Shown here piece by piece: positions 8,904 through 17,421 of a DNA stretch of 64,000 nt. The stretch spans positions 62,001-126,000 of the forward strand of contig NZ_CP046525.1 of NCBI RefSeq assembly GCF_021497965.1. Reading direction: 5' to 3'. The translations under genes and the position numbers were made by a program. Source of the DNA: Streptococcus infantis. Lineage in GTDB: Bacteria; Bacillota; Bacilli; Lactobacillales; Streptococcaceae. The notes below the pieces were generated by a model. That model was not told the DNA's origin. It ran no database searches and saw only the letters and a list, made by a program, of their open reading frames with translations. The number at the start of each line of letters is the position of its first letter. The first letter of the stretch is position 1.

Positions 8904-9833
8904 ATGAACAAGTTTTCAAAAACTTTGAGAGATAATTGGATTTTTCTCTTAATGGTTCTACCAGGGACACTTTGGTTGATTTTATTCTTCTACATCCCAG
9001 TATTTGGAAATGTGGTTGCCTTCAAAGACTACCATATGACTGGTGAAGGATTCGTCCACAGTATTATGAATAGTAAATGGGTTGGACTAGATAACTTTAA
9101 ATTCTTGTTTAGTTCGAAAGATGCCTTTGTCATCACTCGAAACACTGTGCTTTACAACCTTGGATTTATCTTTATCGGTTTGGTTGTTTCAGTTGGTATT
9201 GCCATTATCCTTAGTGAACTTCGCTCTAAGCAAATGGTTAAAATCTACCAAACATCTATGTTATTCCCTTACTTCCTATCTTGGGTTATCATCAGTTTCT
9301 TTACAGATGCTTTCCTAAACATCGATAAAGGGCTTATCAACCACACTTTAGAAGCTCTCGGGATGAAGGGTATCAACTTCTACGCTGATATCAGTATCTG
9401 GCCTTACCTCCTCCTCTTCCTAGGTATCTGGAAAGGCTTTGGATATAGTAGTGTGATGTACTACGCAACGATCATGGGTATTGACCCAACTTACTACGAA
9501 GCGGCGACAGTGGACGGTGCTAGCAAATGGCAACGTATCCGTAACGTAACCATCCCTCAGTTGACACCGCTTGTGACAGTATTGACTATCCTTGCAGTCG
9601 GAAACATTTTCCGCGCAGACTTCGGTCTTTTCTACCAAATCCCTCACAACGCTGGTCAGCTCTATAGTGTAACAAACGTATTGGACGTTTATGTCTTTAA
9701 CGGATTGACTCAGACAGCAGATATAGGTATGGCATCAGCAGCCGGTCTCTACCAGTCAGTCGTCGGTTTGATTCTCGTTATCCTATCAAACTTACTTGCA
9801 AGACGTGTTGATCCTAACTCAGCACTGTTCTAG
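8904..9833 (+). CDS. ngtP1: ABC transporter permease, N-glycan importer (NgtP1)
   Basis: 309 aa with about six hydrophobic segments and the binding-protein-dependent permease loop YYEAATVDGASKWQRIRN, which contacts the ATPase. It belongs to the LplB/CUT1-type oligosaccharide permeases and is the counterpart of pneumococcal SP_0090. The ATG at 8904 follows GGGAGGAAATT; the upstream reading from 8862 lacks a site. The ngtP2 start is 13 nt after the stop. In the pneumococcus this transporter imports glycans freed by endo-beta-N-acetylglucosaminidase; the substrate here is inferred by homology and by the adjacent mannosidases. Confidence 0.88.
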   Translation: MNKFSKTLRDNWIFLLMVLPGTLWLILFFYIPVFGNVVAFKDYHMTGEGFVHSIMNSKWVGLDNFKFLFSSKDAFVITRNTVLYNLGFIFIGLVVSVGIAIILSELRSKQMVKIYQTSMLFPYFLSWVIISFFTDAFLNIDKGLINHTLEALGMKGINFYADISIWPYLLLFLGIWKGFGYSSVMYYATIMGIDPTYYEAATVDGASKWQRIRNVTIPQLTPLVTVLTILAVGNIFRADFGLFYQIPHNAGQLYSVTNVLDVYVFNGLTQTADIGMASAAGLYQSVVGLILVILSNLLARRVDPNSALF

Positions 9834-9846
9834 AAAGGAGGAGCAT

Positions 9847-10767
9847 ATGGCAAAAAAAATTCAAAAAGAAAAAATTGATAATGTTGGCATACACTCCTTC
9901 AGCAAAAAAGCAGATATCTTCTTTAGTATCATATCTGGTTTGCTGGCCTTCTCTTGTATCTTGCCTTTCATCTTCGTAATCATTATTTCAGTTACAGACG
10001 AAAAAAGTATTGTTCAATATGGTTATAGTTTCTTCCCATCGAAGTTTGGTGTAGATGGGTTCCAATTCTTGGCTCAGTTTAAAGACAAAATTTTACAAGC
10101 GCTCTTTATTTCAGCCTTTGTGACAGTTGTCGGTACATTGACAAACGTATTCATCACAACAACATACGCTTATGCCATCTCACGTTCAACATTTAAGTAT
10201 CGCAAATTCTTTACAATCTTTGCTCTTCTTAGTATGTTGTTCAATGCTGGTTTGGTACCAGGCTATATCGTGGTAACTCAGCTACTTCACTTGGGTGATA
10301 CTATTTGGGCCTTGATTGTTCCGATGCTTCTATCACCATTCAACATCATGTTGATGCGGTCTTTCTTCAAGAAAACCATTCCAGAAGCAATCCTCGAATC
10401 GGCTCGTATTGATGGTGCTAGTGAGGCGCGGATCTTCTTCCAAATCTGTTTACCACTCTCTCTTCCAGGGATTGCGACTATCACACTGTTGACAGCACTT
10501 GGATTCTGGAACGACTGGTTCAATGCCCTTCTTTACATCAAGAGTGACAACTTGTATCCATTGCAATATTTGCTCATGCAAATTCAAAACAACATGGATT
10601 ACATTGCTAAGTCAGTTGGGATGTCAGGACAACTTGCAGTTGCCCTACCAAAAGAAACAGGCCGTATGGCCATGGTCGTAGTTGCGACTGTTCCAATTGC
10701 GATTCTCTATCCATTCTTCCAACGCTACTTTGTAAAAGGTTTAACCATCGGTGGTGTTAAAGAATAA
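9847..10767 (+). CDS. ngtP2: ABC transporter permease, N-glycan importer (NgtP2)
   Basis: 306 aa, second permease of the pair, with around six membrane segments and the coupling loop ILESARIDGASEARIFFQI near residues 180-198. It corresponds to pneumococcal SP_0091 (YtcP/AraQ-like). The ATG at 9847 has an ideal GAAAGGAGGAGC site; the longer in-frame reading from 9796 lies inside ngtP1. It would form a membrane heterodimer with NgtP1. There is no ATPase gene beside it, so an ATPase shared with other sugar importers, such as MsmK in the pneumococcus, is presumably used. Confidence 0.88.
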   Translation: MAKKIQKEKIDNVGIHSFSKKADIFFSIISGLLAFSCILPFIFVIIISVTDEKSIVQYGYSFFPSKFGVDGFQFLAQFKDKILQALFISAFVTVVGTLTNVFITTTYAYAISRSTFKYRKFFTIFALLSMLFNAGLVPGYIVVTQLLHLGDTIWALIVPMLLSPFNIMLMRSFFKKTIPEAILESARIDGASEARIFFQICLPLSLPGIATITLLTALGFWNDWFNALLYIKSDNLYPLQYLLMQIQNNMDYIAKSVGMSGQLAVALPKETGRMAMVVVATVPIAILYPFFQRYFVKGLTIGGVKE

Positions 10768-10871
10768 GAGACACTGAGAAACAAGTTTTCTCTACCCTAT
10801 CTAACTTTTCTTGTGAAAAGTAGATCACTAAAATTGTTTTAAATTTAAAAATAAAAAAAGGAGTTTTTATC

Positions 10872-12365
10872 ATGAAAAACTGGAAAAAATATGCTTTTAC
10901 TTCAGCTAGCCTTCTAGCTTTGGCTGCTGGACTTGCAGCTTGTGGTAACCTTAAAGGAAACAACCAAAAAGCTGCTGAATCATCATCATCGTCATCAGGT
11001 GATAAGACTGTTATCAAAATGTACCAAATCGGTGACAAACCAGATAACTTGGATGAGTTGCTAGAAAATGCAAACAAAATCATCGGAGAAAAAGTTGGTG
11101 CTAAATTGGATATCCAATACCTTGGTTGGGGTGACTACAGCAAGAAAATGTCAGTTATCACTTCATCAGGTGAAAACTATGATATCGCCTTTGCAGATAA
11201 CTATGTCGTAAACGCTCAAAAAGGTGCTTATGCTGACTTGACAGAATTGTACAAGAAAGAAGGAGCTGACCTTTACAAAGCACTTGACCCAGCTTACATC
11301 AAAGGTAACACTGTAAACGGTAAAATCTATGCAGTTCCAGTTGCAGCCAACGTTGCATCTTCACAAAACTTTGCTTTCAACGGCCCACTTCTTGAAAAAT
11401 ACGGAATCGATATCTCAGGTGTAACTTCATACGAAACACTTGAACCAGTATTGAAACAAATCAAAGAAAAAGCTCCAGATGTAATGCCATTCGCTGTTGG
11501 TAAAAACTTTATCCCATCAGAAAACTTTGACTACCCAGTTGCAAATGGTCTTCCATTCGTCATCGACCTTGAAGGCGACACTACTAAGATCGTAAACCGT
11601 TACGAAGTTCCTCGTTTCGTAGAACACTTGAAGACTCTTCACAAATACTATGAGGCAGGATACATTCCAAAAGACGTAGCAACAAGCGAAACTTCATATG
11701 ACCTTACTCAAGATACTTGGCTTGTTCGTGAAGAAACAGTAGGACCAGCTGACTACGGTAGCAGCTTGCTTTCTCGTGTTGCTAACAGAGATATCCAAAT
11801 CAAACCATTTACTAACTTCATCAAGAAAAACCAAACAACTCAAGTTGCAAACTTTGTAATCTCAAACAACTCTAAGAACAAAGAAAAAGCAATGGAAGTG
11901 TTGAACCTCTTGAACACTAACCCAGAACTCTTGAACGGACTTGTTTATGGACCAGAAGGCAAGAACTGGGAAAAAGTTGAAGGTAAAGAAAACCGTGTTA
12001 AAGTCCTTGATGGATACAAAGGAAACACTCACATGTCAGGATGGAACACTGGTAACAACTGGATCCTTTACATCAACGAAAACGTTACAGATGAACAAAT
12101 TGCACAATCTAAGAAAGATTTGGAAACTGCAAAAGAATCTCCAGCGCTTGGATTCATCTTCAATACTGACAACGTGAAATCTGAAATCTCAGCTATCACT
12201 AACACTATGCAACAATTCGATACAGCTATCAACACTGGTACTGTAGACCCAGAAAAAGCTATTCCAGAATTGATGGAAAAACTTAAATCTGAAGGTGCTT
12301 ACCAAAAAGTATTGGATGAAATGCAAAAACAATACGATGAATTCTTGAAAAACAAAAAATCTTAA
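10872..12365 (+). CDS. ngtS: lipoprotein substrate-binding protein of the N-glycan importer (NgtS)
   Basis: 497 aa. A lysine-rich n-region and hydrophobic stretch end in the lipobox LAAC, so Cys24 is the lipidated residue. A Ser-rich linker (about 38-43) leads to a two-lobe extracellular binding domain starting IKMYQIGDKPDNLDELL. It matches pneumococcal SP_0092 closely in my memory. AAAAAGGAG lies 9 nt before the ATG. It should capture oligosaccharides at the outer face of the membrane and pass them to NgtP1/NgtP2. Codon use is strongly biased, suggesting high expression. It is the last gene of the operon. Confidence 0.92.
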   Translation: MKNWKKYAFTSASLLALAAGLAACGNLKGNNQKAAESSSSSSGDKTVIKMYQIGDKPDNLDELLENANKIIGEKVGAKLDIQYLGWGDYSKKMSVITSSGENYDIAFADNYVVNAQKGAYADLTELYKKEGADLYKALDPAYIKGNTVNGKIYAVPVAANVASSQNFAFNGPLLEKYGIDISGVTSYETLEPVLKQIKEKAPDVMPFAVGKNFIPSENFDYPVANGLPFVIDLEGDTTKIVNRYEVPRFVEHLKTLHKYYEAGYIPKDVATSETSYDLTQDTWLVREETVGPADYGSSLLSRVANRDIQIKPFTNFIKKNQTTQVANFVISNNSKNKEKAMEVLNLLNTNPELLNGLVYGPEGKNWEKVEGKENRVKVLDGYKGNTHMSGWNTGNNWILYINENVTDEQIAQSKKDLETAKESPALGFIFNTDNVKSEISAITNTMQQFDTAINTGTVDPEKAIPELMEKLKSEGAYQKVLDEMQKQYDEFLKNKKS

Positions 12366-12402
12366 GATAGATTGATTTCGTGTATTCATTCCTAAAAATT
12401 GC

Positions 12403-12450
12403 AATCACTATCTTGTCTGAGTATTTCCAGATGGGGTAGTGATTCTTTTT
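12403..12450 (+). terminator. terminator of the ngt operon
   Basis: AATCACTATCTTGTCTG pairs with CAGATGGGGTAGTGATT over 17 positions as RNA, counting G-U pairs, and is followed by CTTTTT. Confidence 0.85.
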
Positions 12451-12744
12451 GTATTTGGTGCGAAAATGCTAAAGAGAGCGACTAGAAAAGCTTTTTAAAT
12501 ACAATATGATAGTATATGAATAGGGCTTAATTGAGCTAATATCCCTATTAGTTTAATTAAGTAGATTTTTAAATAAATCTAGCTTATAATAATAGTGTAA
12601 AACAATGAAAGCGCTTAACTTTGTGAAAATTACTTTATTTACTTGGTGATTTCTAGATTGGCTATCTAGGCTGAGTAAATGACAATCGACAATTTTTATC
12701 AATAATTCCCTTTGGGGATAAGAATTTTACATGAGGTTATTCAT
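12451..12744 (+). promoter_or_regulatory. upstream region of the OFA transporter gene
   Basis: Nearly 300 nt without a gene. It holds a perfect -10 TATAAT (12585-12590), a perfect inverted repeat TAGATTT-TTAAAT-AAATCTA (12562-12581) over the -35/spacer, and a cre-like TGAAAGCGCTTAAC (12606-12619) downstream of the start. No good -35 is visible. The leader is about 145 nt and includes an imperfect pairing TCTAGATTGGCTATCTAGG near 12652-12670. Confidence 0.55.
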
Positions 12745-13938
12745 ATGAAAAAAACACCCAATCGTTGGTTAATTTTGGCAGCAGCCATTTTAACGAATCT
12801 CTCTCTAGGTGCTGGTTACGCCTGGTCAGTCTTTCAAAAGGCACTGCTAGAAACCAATGCTAGTCAAGGATGGGTTCAAGCCCAAACTTCTTTGGCCTTT
12901 AGTATTTCTTTTGCAATGGTACCTGTTGGTATGATTATTTTTGGTCCTAAAGTCGATTCAGTAGGACCTAAGAAATTTGTATTCCTAGGTGGTATTCTCT
13001 TCGGTGCTGGTATGTTCGCTACTGGATTTGCTACCACTCTTCCAGTCCTTTATCTCACTTACGGGGTTGTCCTAGGACTTGGTATTGGTTCAGCTTATGG
13101 AGCATCTACTTCAGTTGCCACTAAGTGGTTCCCAGATAAAAAAGGTCTAGCTGGTGGTTTGACAGCAGCAGGTTTCGGGTTGGGTCCCCTTATTATCGGT
13201 CCAGTTGCCAAATCTTTGATTGCTTCTATGGGTGTTTACTCAACATTCAAAGTATTAGGTATCATTCTTCTAATTGTTATTTGTACTTCTTCATTGGTTA
13301 TGGAGAAAGCTCCTGTGGCTGCACCGGCAGCTGGAGCATCTCAACCAGAAGGTAAAACTTACAAAGAAATGCTTCGTGACGGAAATTACTGGCTTCTATG
13401 GTTGATTTACGTTCTTGGTGCTACTGGTGGAATGATGATCATCGGTACTGCAGCATCAATTTCTGACCAGTATCAACTTGTAGGAGAAGCTACACTCTTC
13501 GTTATGTTAGTATCTATCGCTAATACATTTGGACGTATCTTCTGGGGTTCAGTATCTGATAAGATCGGTCGCTACCCTACAGTTATCGCTATGTTTGGAG
13601 CAATTGCTGTTGGATTATTGCTTACAGCCTTGTTCAAAGGCCCAGGAAGCATCTTGGCTATCCTTGGAGTTATGATGGTTGCCTTGTCATTCGGTGGATT
13701 CCTAGGTTCATTCCCAGGTATCACTGCTGAAAACTGGGGAGTAACTTATGTAGGAACAAACTACGGTTGGATGTTTACTGCATACGGTGTGGCTGCGATT
13801 GCTGGTCCACAGCTTGGTGCACGTCTTGCACAAGCAAACCAAGGAGACTACACAATGGCCTTCTTCATCGTTATCGGTATGGCTATCGTTGGTATTCTTC
13901 TCCAACTCTTCTACATGTCTAAAGCTAAAAAAGCATAA
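12745..13938 (+). CDS. OFA (oxalate/formate antiporter-like) MFS transporter
   Basis: 397 aa with about twelve membrane segments. GYAWSVFQKAL near the N-terminus and the loop ATKWFPDKKGLAGGL between helices 4 and 5 are hallmarks of the OxlT/YhjX branch of the major facilitator superfamily. A central Pro/Ala-rich loop (APVAAPAAGASQPEG) joins the two halves, and the second half has the MFS motif GSVSDKIGRYP. The ATG at 12745 is preceded by TGAGG at 8 nt. Substrate unknown; family members exchange small carboxylates such as oxalate, formate or pyruvate. A cre-like site upstream suggests control by carbon supply. Confidence 0.85.
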   Translation: MKKTPNRWLILAAAILTNLSLGAGYAWSVFQKALLETNASQGWVQAQTSLAFSISFAMVPVGMIIFGPKVDSVGPKKFVFLGGILFGAGMFATGFATTLPVLYLTYGVVLGLGIGSAYGASTSVATKWFPDKKGLAGGLTAAGFGLGPLIIGPVAKSLIASMGVYSTFKVLGIILLIVICTSSLVMEKAPVAAPAAGASQPEGKTYKEMLRDGNYWLLWLIYVLGATGGMMIIGTAASISDQYQLVGEATLFVMLVSIANTFGRIFWGSVSDKIGRYPTVIAMFGAIAVGLLLTALFKGPGSILAILGVMMVALSFGGFLGSFPGITAENWGVTYVGTNYGWMFTAYGVAAIAGPQLGARLAQANQGDYTMAFFIVIGMAIVGILLQLFYMSKAKKA

Positions 13939-13943
13939 ACATT

Positions 13944-13970
13944 AATCCTTGGAATTTTCCAAGGATTTTT
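13944..13970 (+). terminator. intrinsic terminator
   Basis: AATCCTTGGAA and TTCCAAGGATT form a perfect 11-bp stem with a very small TT loop, followed by T7. Confidence 0.92.
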
Positions 13971-14048
13971 TTATGATTTTGAATTAGATGTAGGATTGCA
14001 AATCAAAACTAGCTCCTGCCAGAGGAGGTTAATTTTCAGTCAAATAAA

Positions 14049-14077
14049 TTGCAATCGCTTTTCTTTATCGGTATACT
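14049..14077 (+). promoter_or_regulatory. trhO promoter
   Basis: TTGCAA at 14049-14054 and TATACT at 14072-14077, spaced 17 bp. Confidence 0.75.
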
Positions 14078-14133
14078 AGTATAGTTAGATGAAAAATTCT
14101 GAAAATTTAAGAATAGAAAAGAGATCAAATCTT

Positions 14134-15120
14134 ATGGCAAAAGATATTCGTGTCTTACTTTACTACCTCTATACTCCAATTGAGAATGCGAAACAATTCG
14201 CTGCAGATCATTTGGCCTTCTGTAAATCTATCGGTCTAAAAGGTCGTATCCTTGTGGCTGATGAGGGTATTAACGGAACAGTTTCAGGTGACTACGAAAC
14301 AACACAAAAATATATGGACTATGTTCACAGTCTCCCAGGAATGGAGAATTTATGGTTCAAGATTGATGAAGAAAACGAGCAAGCCTTCAAGAAGATGTTT
14401 GTTCGCTACAAAAAAGAAATTGTTCACCTTGGTCTTGAAGACAATGACTTTGACAATGACATTAATCCATTAGAAACAACTGGTGCTTACCTATCTCCAA
14501 AAGAGTTCAAGGAAGCTTTACTTGATGAAGATACCGTTGTCTTAGATACACGTAATGACTATGAATATGATTTAGGTCATTTCCGAGGAGCAATTCGTCC
14601 AGAAATCCGTAACTTCCGCGAGTTACCACAGTGGGTTCGTGATAACAAGGAAAAATTCATGGATAAACGTGTCGTGGTTTACTGTACAGGTGGAGTACGT
14701 TGTGAAAAATTCTCTGGTTGGATGGTTCGTGAGGGTTATAAAGATGTTGGTCAATTGCACGGAGGTATTGCAACATACGGTAAAGACCCAGAAGTTCAAG
14801 GTGAGCTTTGGGATGGTAAAATGTATGTCTTTGATGAGCGTATTGCAGTCGATGTCAATCATGTCAATCCAACCATCGTCGGAAAAGATTGGTTTGATGG
14901 CACACCGTGCGAACGCTATGTAAACTGTGGTAATCCTTTCTGTAACCGTCGTATCTTGACATCTGAAGAGAATGAAGACAAGTACCTCCGCGGGTGCTCA
15001 CACGAGTGTCGTGTTCATCCACGCAATCGCTATGTTTTAGAGCATGAATTGACGCAAGACCAAGTCATTGAGCGTTTAGCAGCGATTGGTGAGAACCTAG
15101 ATCATTCTGAAGTTATATAA
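14134..15120 (+). CDS. trhO: tRNA uridine(34) hydroxylase TrhO (rhodanese-domain protein)
   Basis: 328 aa, the usual length of the UPF0176/TrhO family (pneumococcal SP_0095). An acylphosphatase-like N-terminal domain holds the conserved [16 protein letters not shown]. The central rhodanese domain has the active loop [13 protein letters not shown], with catalytic Cys184. The Cys-rich C-terminus ([15 protein letters not shown], then CSHEC) may bind metal. Family members hydroxylate U34 of certain tRNAs to ho5U, using prephenate-derived chemistry in partner pathways. The ATG at 14134 was chosen by homology; its upstream site is weak (AAAAGAGATC). It is monocistronic. Confidence 0.93.
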   Translation: MAKDIRVLLYYLYTPIENAKQFAADHLAFCKSIGLKGRILVADEGINGTVSGDYETTQKYMDYVHSLPGMENLWFKIDEENEQAFKKMFVRYKKEIVHLGLEDNDFDNDINPLETTGAYLSPKEFKEALLDEDTVVLDTRNDYEYDLGHFRGAIRPEIRNFRELPQWVRDNKEKFMDKRVVVYCTGGVRCEKFSGWMVREGYKDVGQLHGGIATYGKDPEVQGELWDGKMYVFDERIAVDVNHVNPTIVGKDWFDGTPCERYVNCGNPFCNRRILTSEENEDKYLRGCSHECRVHPRNRYVLEHELTQDQVIERLAAIGENLDHSEVI

Positions 15121-15128
15121 TAGGTATT

Positions 15129-15153
15129 AACAGCCTTTCAGGGCTGTTTTTCT
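15129..15153 (+). terminator. intrinsic terminator
   Basis: ACAGCC, loop TTTCAG, GGCTGT, then T5, eight bases after the trhO stop. Confidence 0.88.
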
Positions 15154-15208
15154 ATGCTTTTGACCAAAAAATCTTAAATTTGTTTCTGCATCTTTCAGGA
15201 AAATGGTG

Positions 15209-15231
15209 TATACTAGATGTAAACGATTTCA
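15209..15231 (+). promoter_or_regulatory. -10 element with overlapping cre site
   Basis: TATACT at 15209-15214 followed by TGTAAACGATTTCA at 15218-15231, which fits TGWAANCGNTNWCA at every position and covers the expected transcription start. The next gene starts 14 nt later, so the ribosome binding site AAAGGAG directly follows the cre. Confidence 0.8.
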
Positions 15232-15244
15232 AAGGAGACCATTT

Positions 15245-16105
15245 ATGGTGAAAACATTTTTTATTCCAAATAAACAAAGTATTCTAGGGCAACAGGAGAT
15301 TCTTACAGCTAAGTCAGTCTTAGCTTTAGTAGAAGGCCTAGAGTCCCATAGTTATGATGCTGTCTATCTCCGTCAACCTCTTAATCGCCTCGAGTATATC
15401 GAGTGTGGAATCGTGGGCAGATCTCAGTTTCTCTTTAAAGTTCGCTACCTAGACTCTCAAAAAGGCTATCAAGTAATCATTCCTGACTTGATTACAAGAT
15501 CTGATTGGGAGATTGTAGAAGCTCTCTTGCAAGCCTTATCAAGTAAGGTCGGTGAAGTAGTTGAAGGATTGGCAGACTTTGATTTGGAAAATTATTTCCA
15601 CGATACTGTTAAAAACTATTTGGCGGATAAGGATGCTCGTTTGGGCTTCTGCCAAGGAATTCTATCACCTGTTTACTTTGACAAGAAGGATTTAGAAAGC
15701 TTCTTAAAAGAAGATGGTTTGGCACGTTTTGAAGCATTAGTCAAAAAGGTTCAAGGGTCGGATGCATATCCTGCAAGCGCCAGATTCTATCCAGATAGCG
15801 AGGGTAAGATTCATGGTATCTACCACCTGGCTCAGGGAGTAAAAACAATCTTACCAAAGGAACCTGTGATTCCAGCACCTTACGTTGAACAGTTGGTAGG
15901 CAAGGAACTTGTCTGGGAGATTGACCTGGTGAAAATCTCTGGAAATGGTTCTAAACCAGAAGACTATGAAGCAGTAGCTAGGCTTGATTATCAAAACTTC
16001 TTAGGAGCTTTGCCAGAAGAACTCTATCAGAATCTAGATGCCAATCAAGTAGAAGTAGGACCTGTTTCAGGAGAGGCATTTGAAACACTGGTAAATGTAA
16101 AATAA
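15245..16105 (+). CDS. conserved hypothetical protein, probably DUF4299
   Basis: 286 aa, soluble, with no signal peptide or membrane segment. I think it belongs to DUF4299, a family of about 290 aa found mainly in streptococci, but I cannot verify this. Features include MVKTFFIPNKQSILGQQEIL at the start, an acidic overall charge and a central YPASARFYPDSEGKIHGIYH. CAAAGGAGACC lies upstream of the ATG at 15245. A perfect cre site at its transcription start predicts CcpA repression, which hints at a role tied to carbon supply. No biochemical function is known to me. Confidence 0.72.
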   Translation: MVKTFFIPNKQSILGQQEILTAKSVLALVEGLESHSYDAVYLRQPLNRLEYIECGIVGRSQFLFKVRYLDSQKGYQVIIPDLITRSDWEIVEALLQALSSKVGEVVEGLADFDLENYFHDTVKNYLADKDARLGFCQGILSPVYFDKKDLESFLKEDGLARFEALVKKVQGSDAYPASARFYPDSEGKIHGIYHLAQGVKTILPKEPVIPAPYVEQLVGKELVWEIDLVKISGNGSKPEDYEAVARLDYQNFLGALPEELYQNLDANQVEVGPVSGEAFETLVNVK

Positions 16106-16193
16106 AGGAATTCTAAAGGAAGATGTATTGAGTGTATTTCTTTTGGTTAAATTGAACTGGGACTTTGAAAAATATAGGAAACACAGAGGAAGT

Positions 16194-16222
16194 TTGACAA
16201 AAAGTGAAAAAATGTCTAAAAT
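16194..16222 (+). promoter_or_regulatory. promoter of the first TM2 gene
   Basis: TTGACA at 16194-16199, a 17-bp purine-rich spacer, TAAAAT at 16217-16222. Near-identical to the promoter of the second TM2 gene. Confidence 0.85.
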
Positions 16223-16249
16223 ATAGGAAAACATAAAGAGGAGATTATT

Positions 16250-16708
16250 ATGTCAAACTTTACAGACTCATTCTTGTCAGCAAATACTGCTAACTTTCCG
16301 TCAGAGCAACTTCCATCACTTCGTGAACGCTTGAACCAACTAGACGATTCACAAGCAAACCAAGTGATTGCTGCTACAGATGTTAAAAACCCTACAACAG
16401 CGTTGATTCTTTCAATCTTCCTAGGTGCATTAGGGGTTGACCGTTTCTACATTGGTCATACTGGTCTAGGAATTGGTAAGCTCTTGGCTACATTGCTATT
16501 GCCTATCATTACACTCGGATTCTCACTTTTCTTTACATGGATTTGGGTTGTTGTTGACTGGTTCCTTATCATGAACGCTACAAAAGCAGCAAACTTTGAA
16601 GCTATCAACACAGCACTTGCTACAATGACAGCTACTCCAGAAACTGTAGAAGTCATTGCAGAACCAGCAGAAGTTGTTGAAGAACAAGTAGAAACTACTG
16701 AAGAATAA
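16250..16708 (+). CDS. TM2-domain membrane protein (copy 1)
   Basis: 152 aa. A polar N-terminus (about 45 residues, with LPSLRERLNQLDDSQANQV) precedes a TM2 domain near 46-112: two hydrophobic helices joined by LGALGVDRFYIG, the diagnostic DRFYIG turn, and a WIWVVVDWFLIMNATK end. The tail is rich in Glu and Val. GAGGAG is 8 nt before the ATG. TM2 proteins are small membrane proteins with no firmly assigned bacterial role. The next gene is a close paralogue with the same promoter layout, so this is a tandem duplication. Confidence 0.88.
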   Translation: MSNFTDSFLSANTANFPSEQLPSLRERLNQLDDSQANQVIAATDVKNPTTALILSIFLGALGVDRFYIGHTGLGIGKLLATLLLPIITLGFSLFFTWIWVVVDWFLIMNATKAANFEAINTALATMTATPETVEVIAEPAEVVEEQVETTEE

Positions 16709-16732
16709 GTAAATATATCTTTTGCATATAAG

Positions 16733-16762
16733 AATCCTGTCAAAGATTGACAGGGTTTTTTG
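16733..16762 (+). terminator. intrinsic terminator between the TM2 genes
   Basis: CCTGTCA, loop AAGAT, TGACAGG, then T6. Confidence 0.9.
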
Positions 16763-16858
16763 TTTACAGAAGCCAAAGAATAAATGTGACACGAGTGAAA
16801 GGAAGTATGATAGAGACAGTAAAAACCGGCCGAAACAGGCGGTAAACCTAGAGAAAAT

Positions 16859-16887
16859 TTGACAAAAGGGGAAAAAATCTCTAGAAT
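16859..16887 (+). promoter_or_regulatory. promoter of the second TM2 gene
   Basis: TTGACA at 16859-16864, 17-bp spacer, TAGAAT at 16882-16887. The stretch from the -35 to the start codon parallels that of the first TM2 gene, including an identical ACATAAAGAGGAGATTATT before the ATG. Confidence 0.85.
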
Positions 16888-16914
16888 AGAAGAAAACATA
16901 AAGAGGAGATTATT

Positions 16915-17331
16915 ATGTCAAACTTTACAGATTCATTCTTGTCAGCAAACACTGGGAGCTTCCCATCGGAGCAACTTCCATCACTTCGTGAACGCTTGAG
17001 CCAACTAGATGACTCACAAGCCAACCAAGTGATCGCTGCTGCAAACGTTAAAAACCCTACAACAGCTTTGATTCTTTCTATCTTCTTAGGTGGATTTGGG
17101 GTTGACCGTTTCTATATTGGTAATACTGGCCTAGGAATTGGTAAGCTATTGACTACTGTGTTATTGGCTGTTATTACACTCGGGCTCTCACTTTCGGTTA
17201 CATGGATTTGGGTTGTTGTCGATTGGTTCCTTATCATCAATGCGACTAAGAAAGCAAACTTGGTGGCTATCAATAACGCCCTTGCTACAATGACAGTGCC
17301 TTCAGCTACCACAGAAGCAAACGAAGGATAA
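16915..17331 (+). CDS. TM2-domain membrane protein (copy 2)
   Basis: 138 aa, strongly similar to copy 1: the first 40 residues differ at only a few positions and the TM2 core keeps GVDRFYIG and the WIWVVVDWFLI segment. The main difference is a shorter C-terminal tail, which stops after VPSATTEANEG instead of continuing with Glu/Val-rich sequence. It is transcribed separately from copy 1, with its own promoter and terminator. The two may form a heteromeric membrane unit or be differently regulated variants; neither idea can be tested from sequence alone. Confidence 0.88.
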   Translation: MSNFTDSFLSANTGSFPSEQLPSLRERLSQLDDSQANQVIAAANVKNPTTALILSIFLGGFGVDRFYIGNTGLGIGKLLTTVLLAVITLGLSLSVTWIWVVVDWFLIINATKKANLVAINNALATMTVPSATTEANEG

Positions 17332-17345
17332 GTAGATTAACGTTT

Positions 17346-17404
17346 AAAGATAAGTAGTGTTATAAAACACGGGAAAGCATCCCGCTCACTACTTATCTTT
17401 TTTT
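17346..17404 (+). terminator. strong bipartite terminator
   Basis: AAAGATAAGTAGTG pairs perfectly with CACTACTTATCTTT, enclosing a second small stem GGGA-AAGCA-TCCC, and is followed by a T run. Confidence 0.92.
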
Positions 17405-17421
17405 GACAGTAAATAAAGCAA

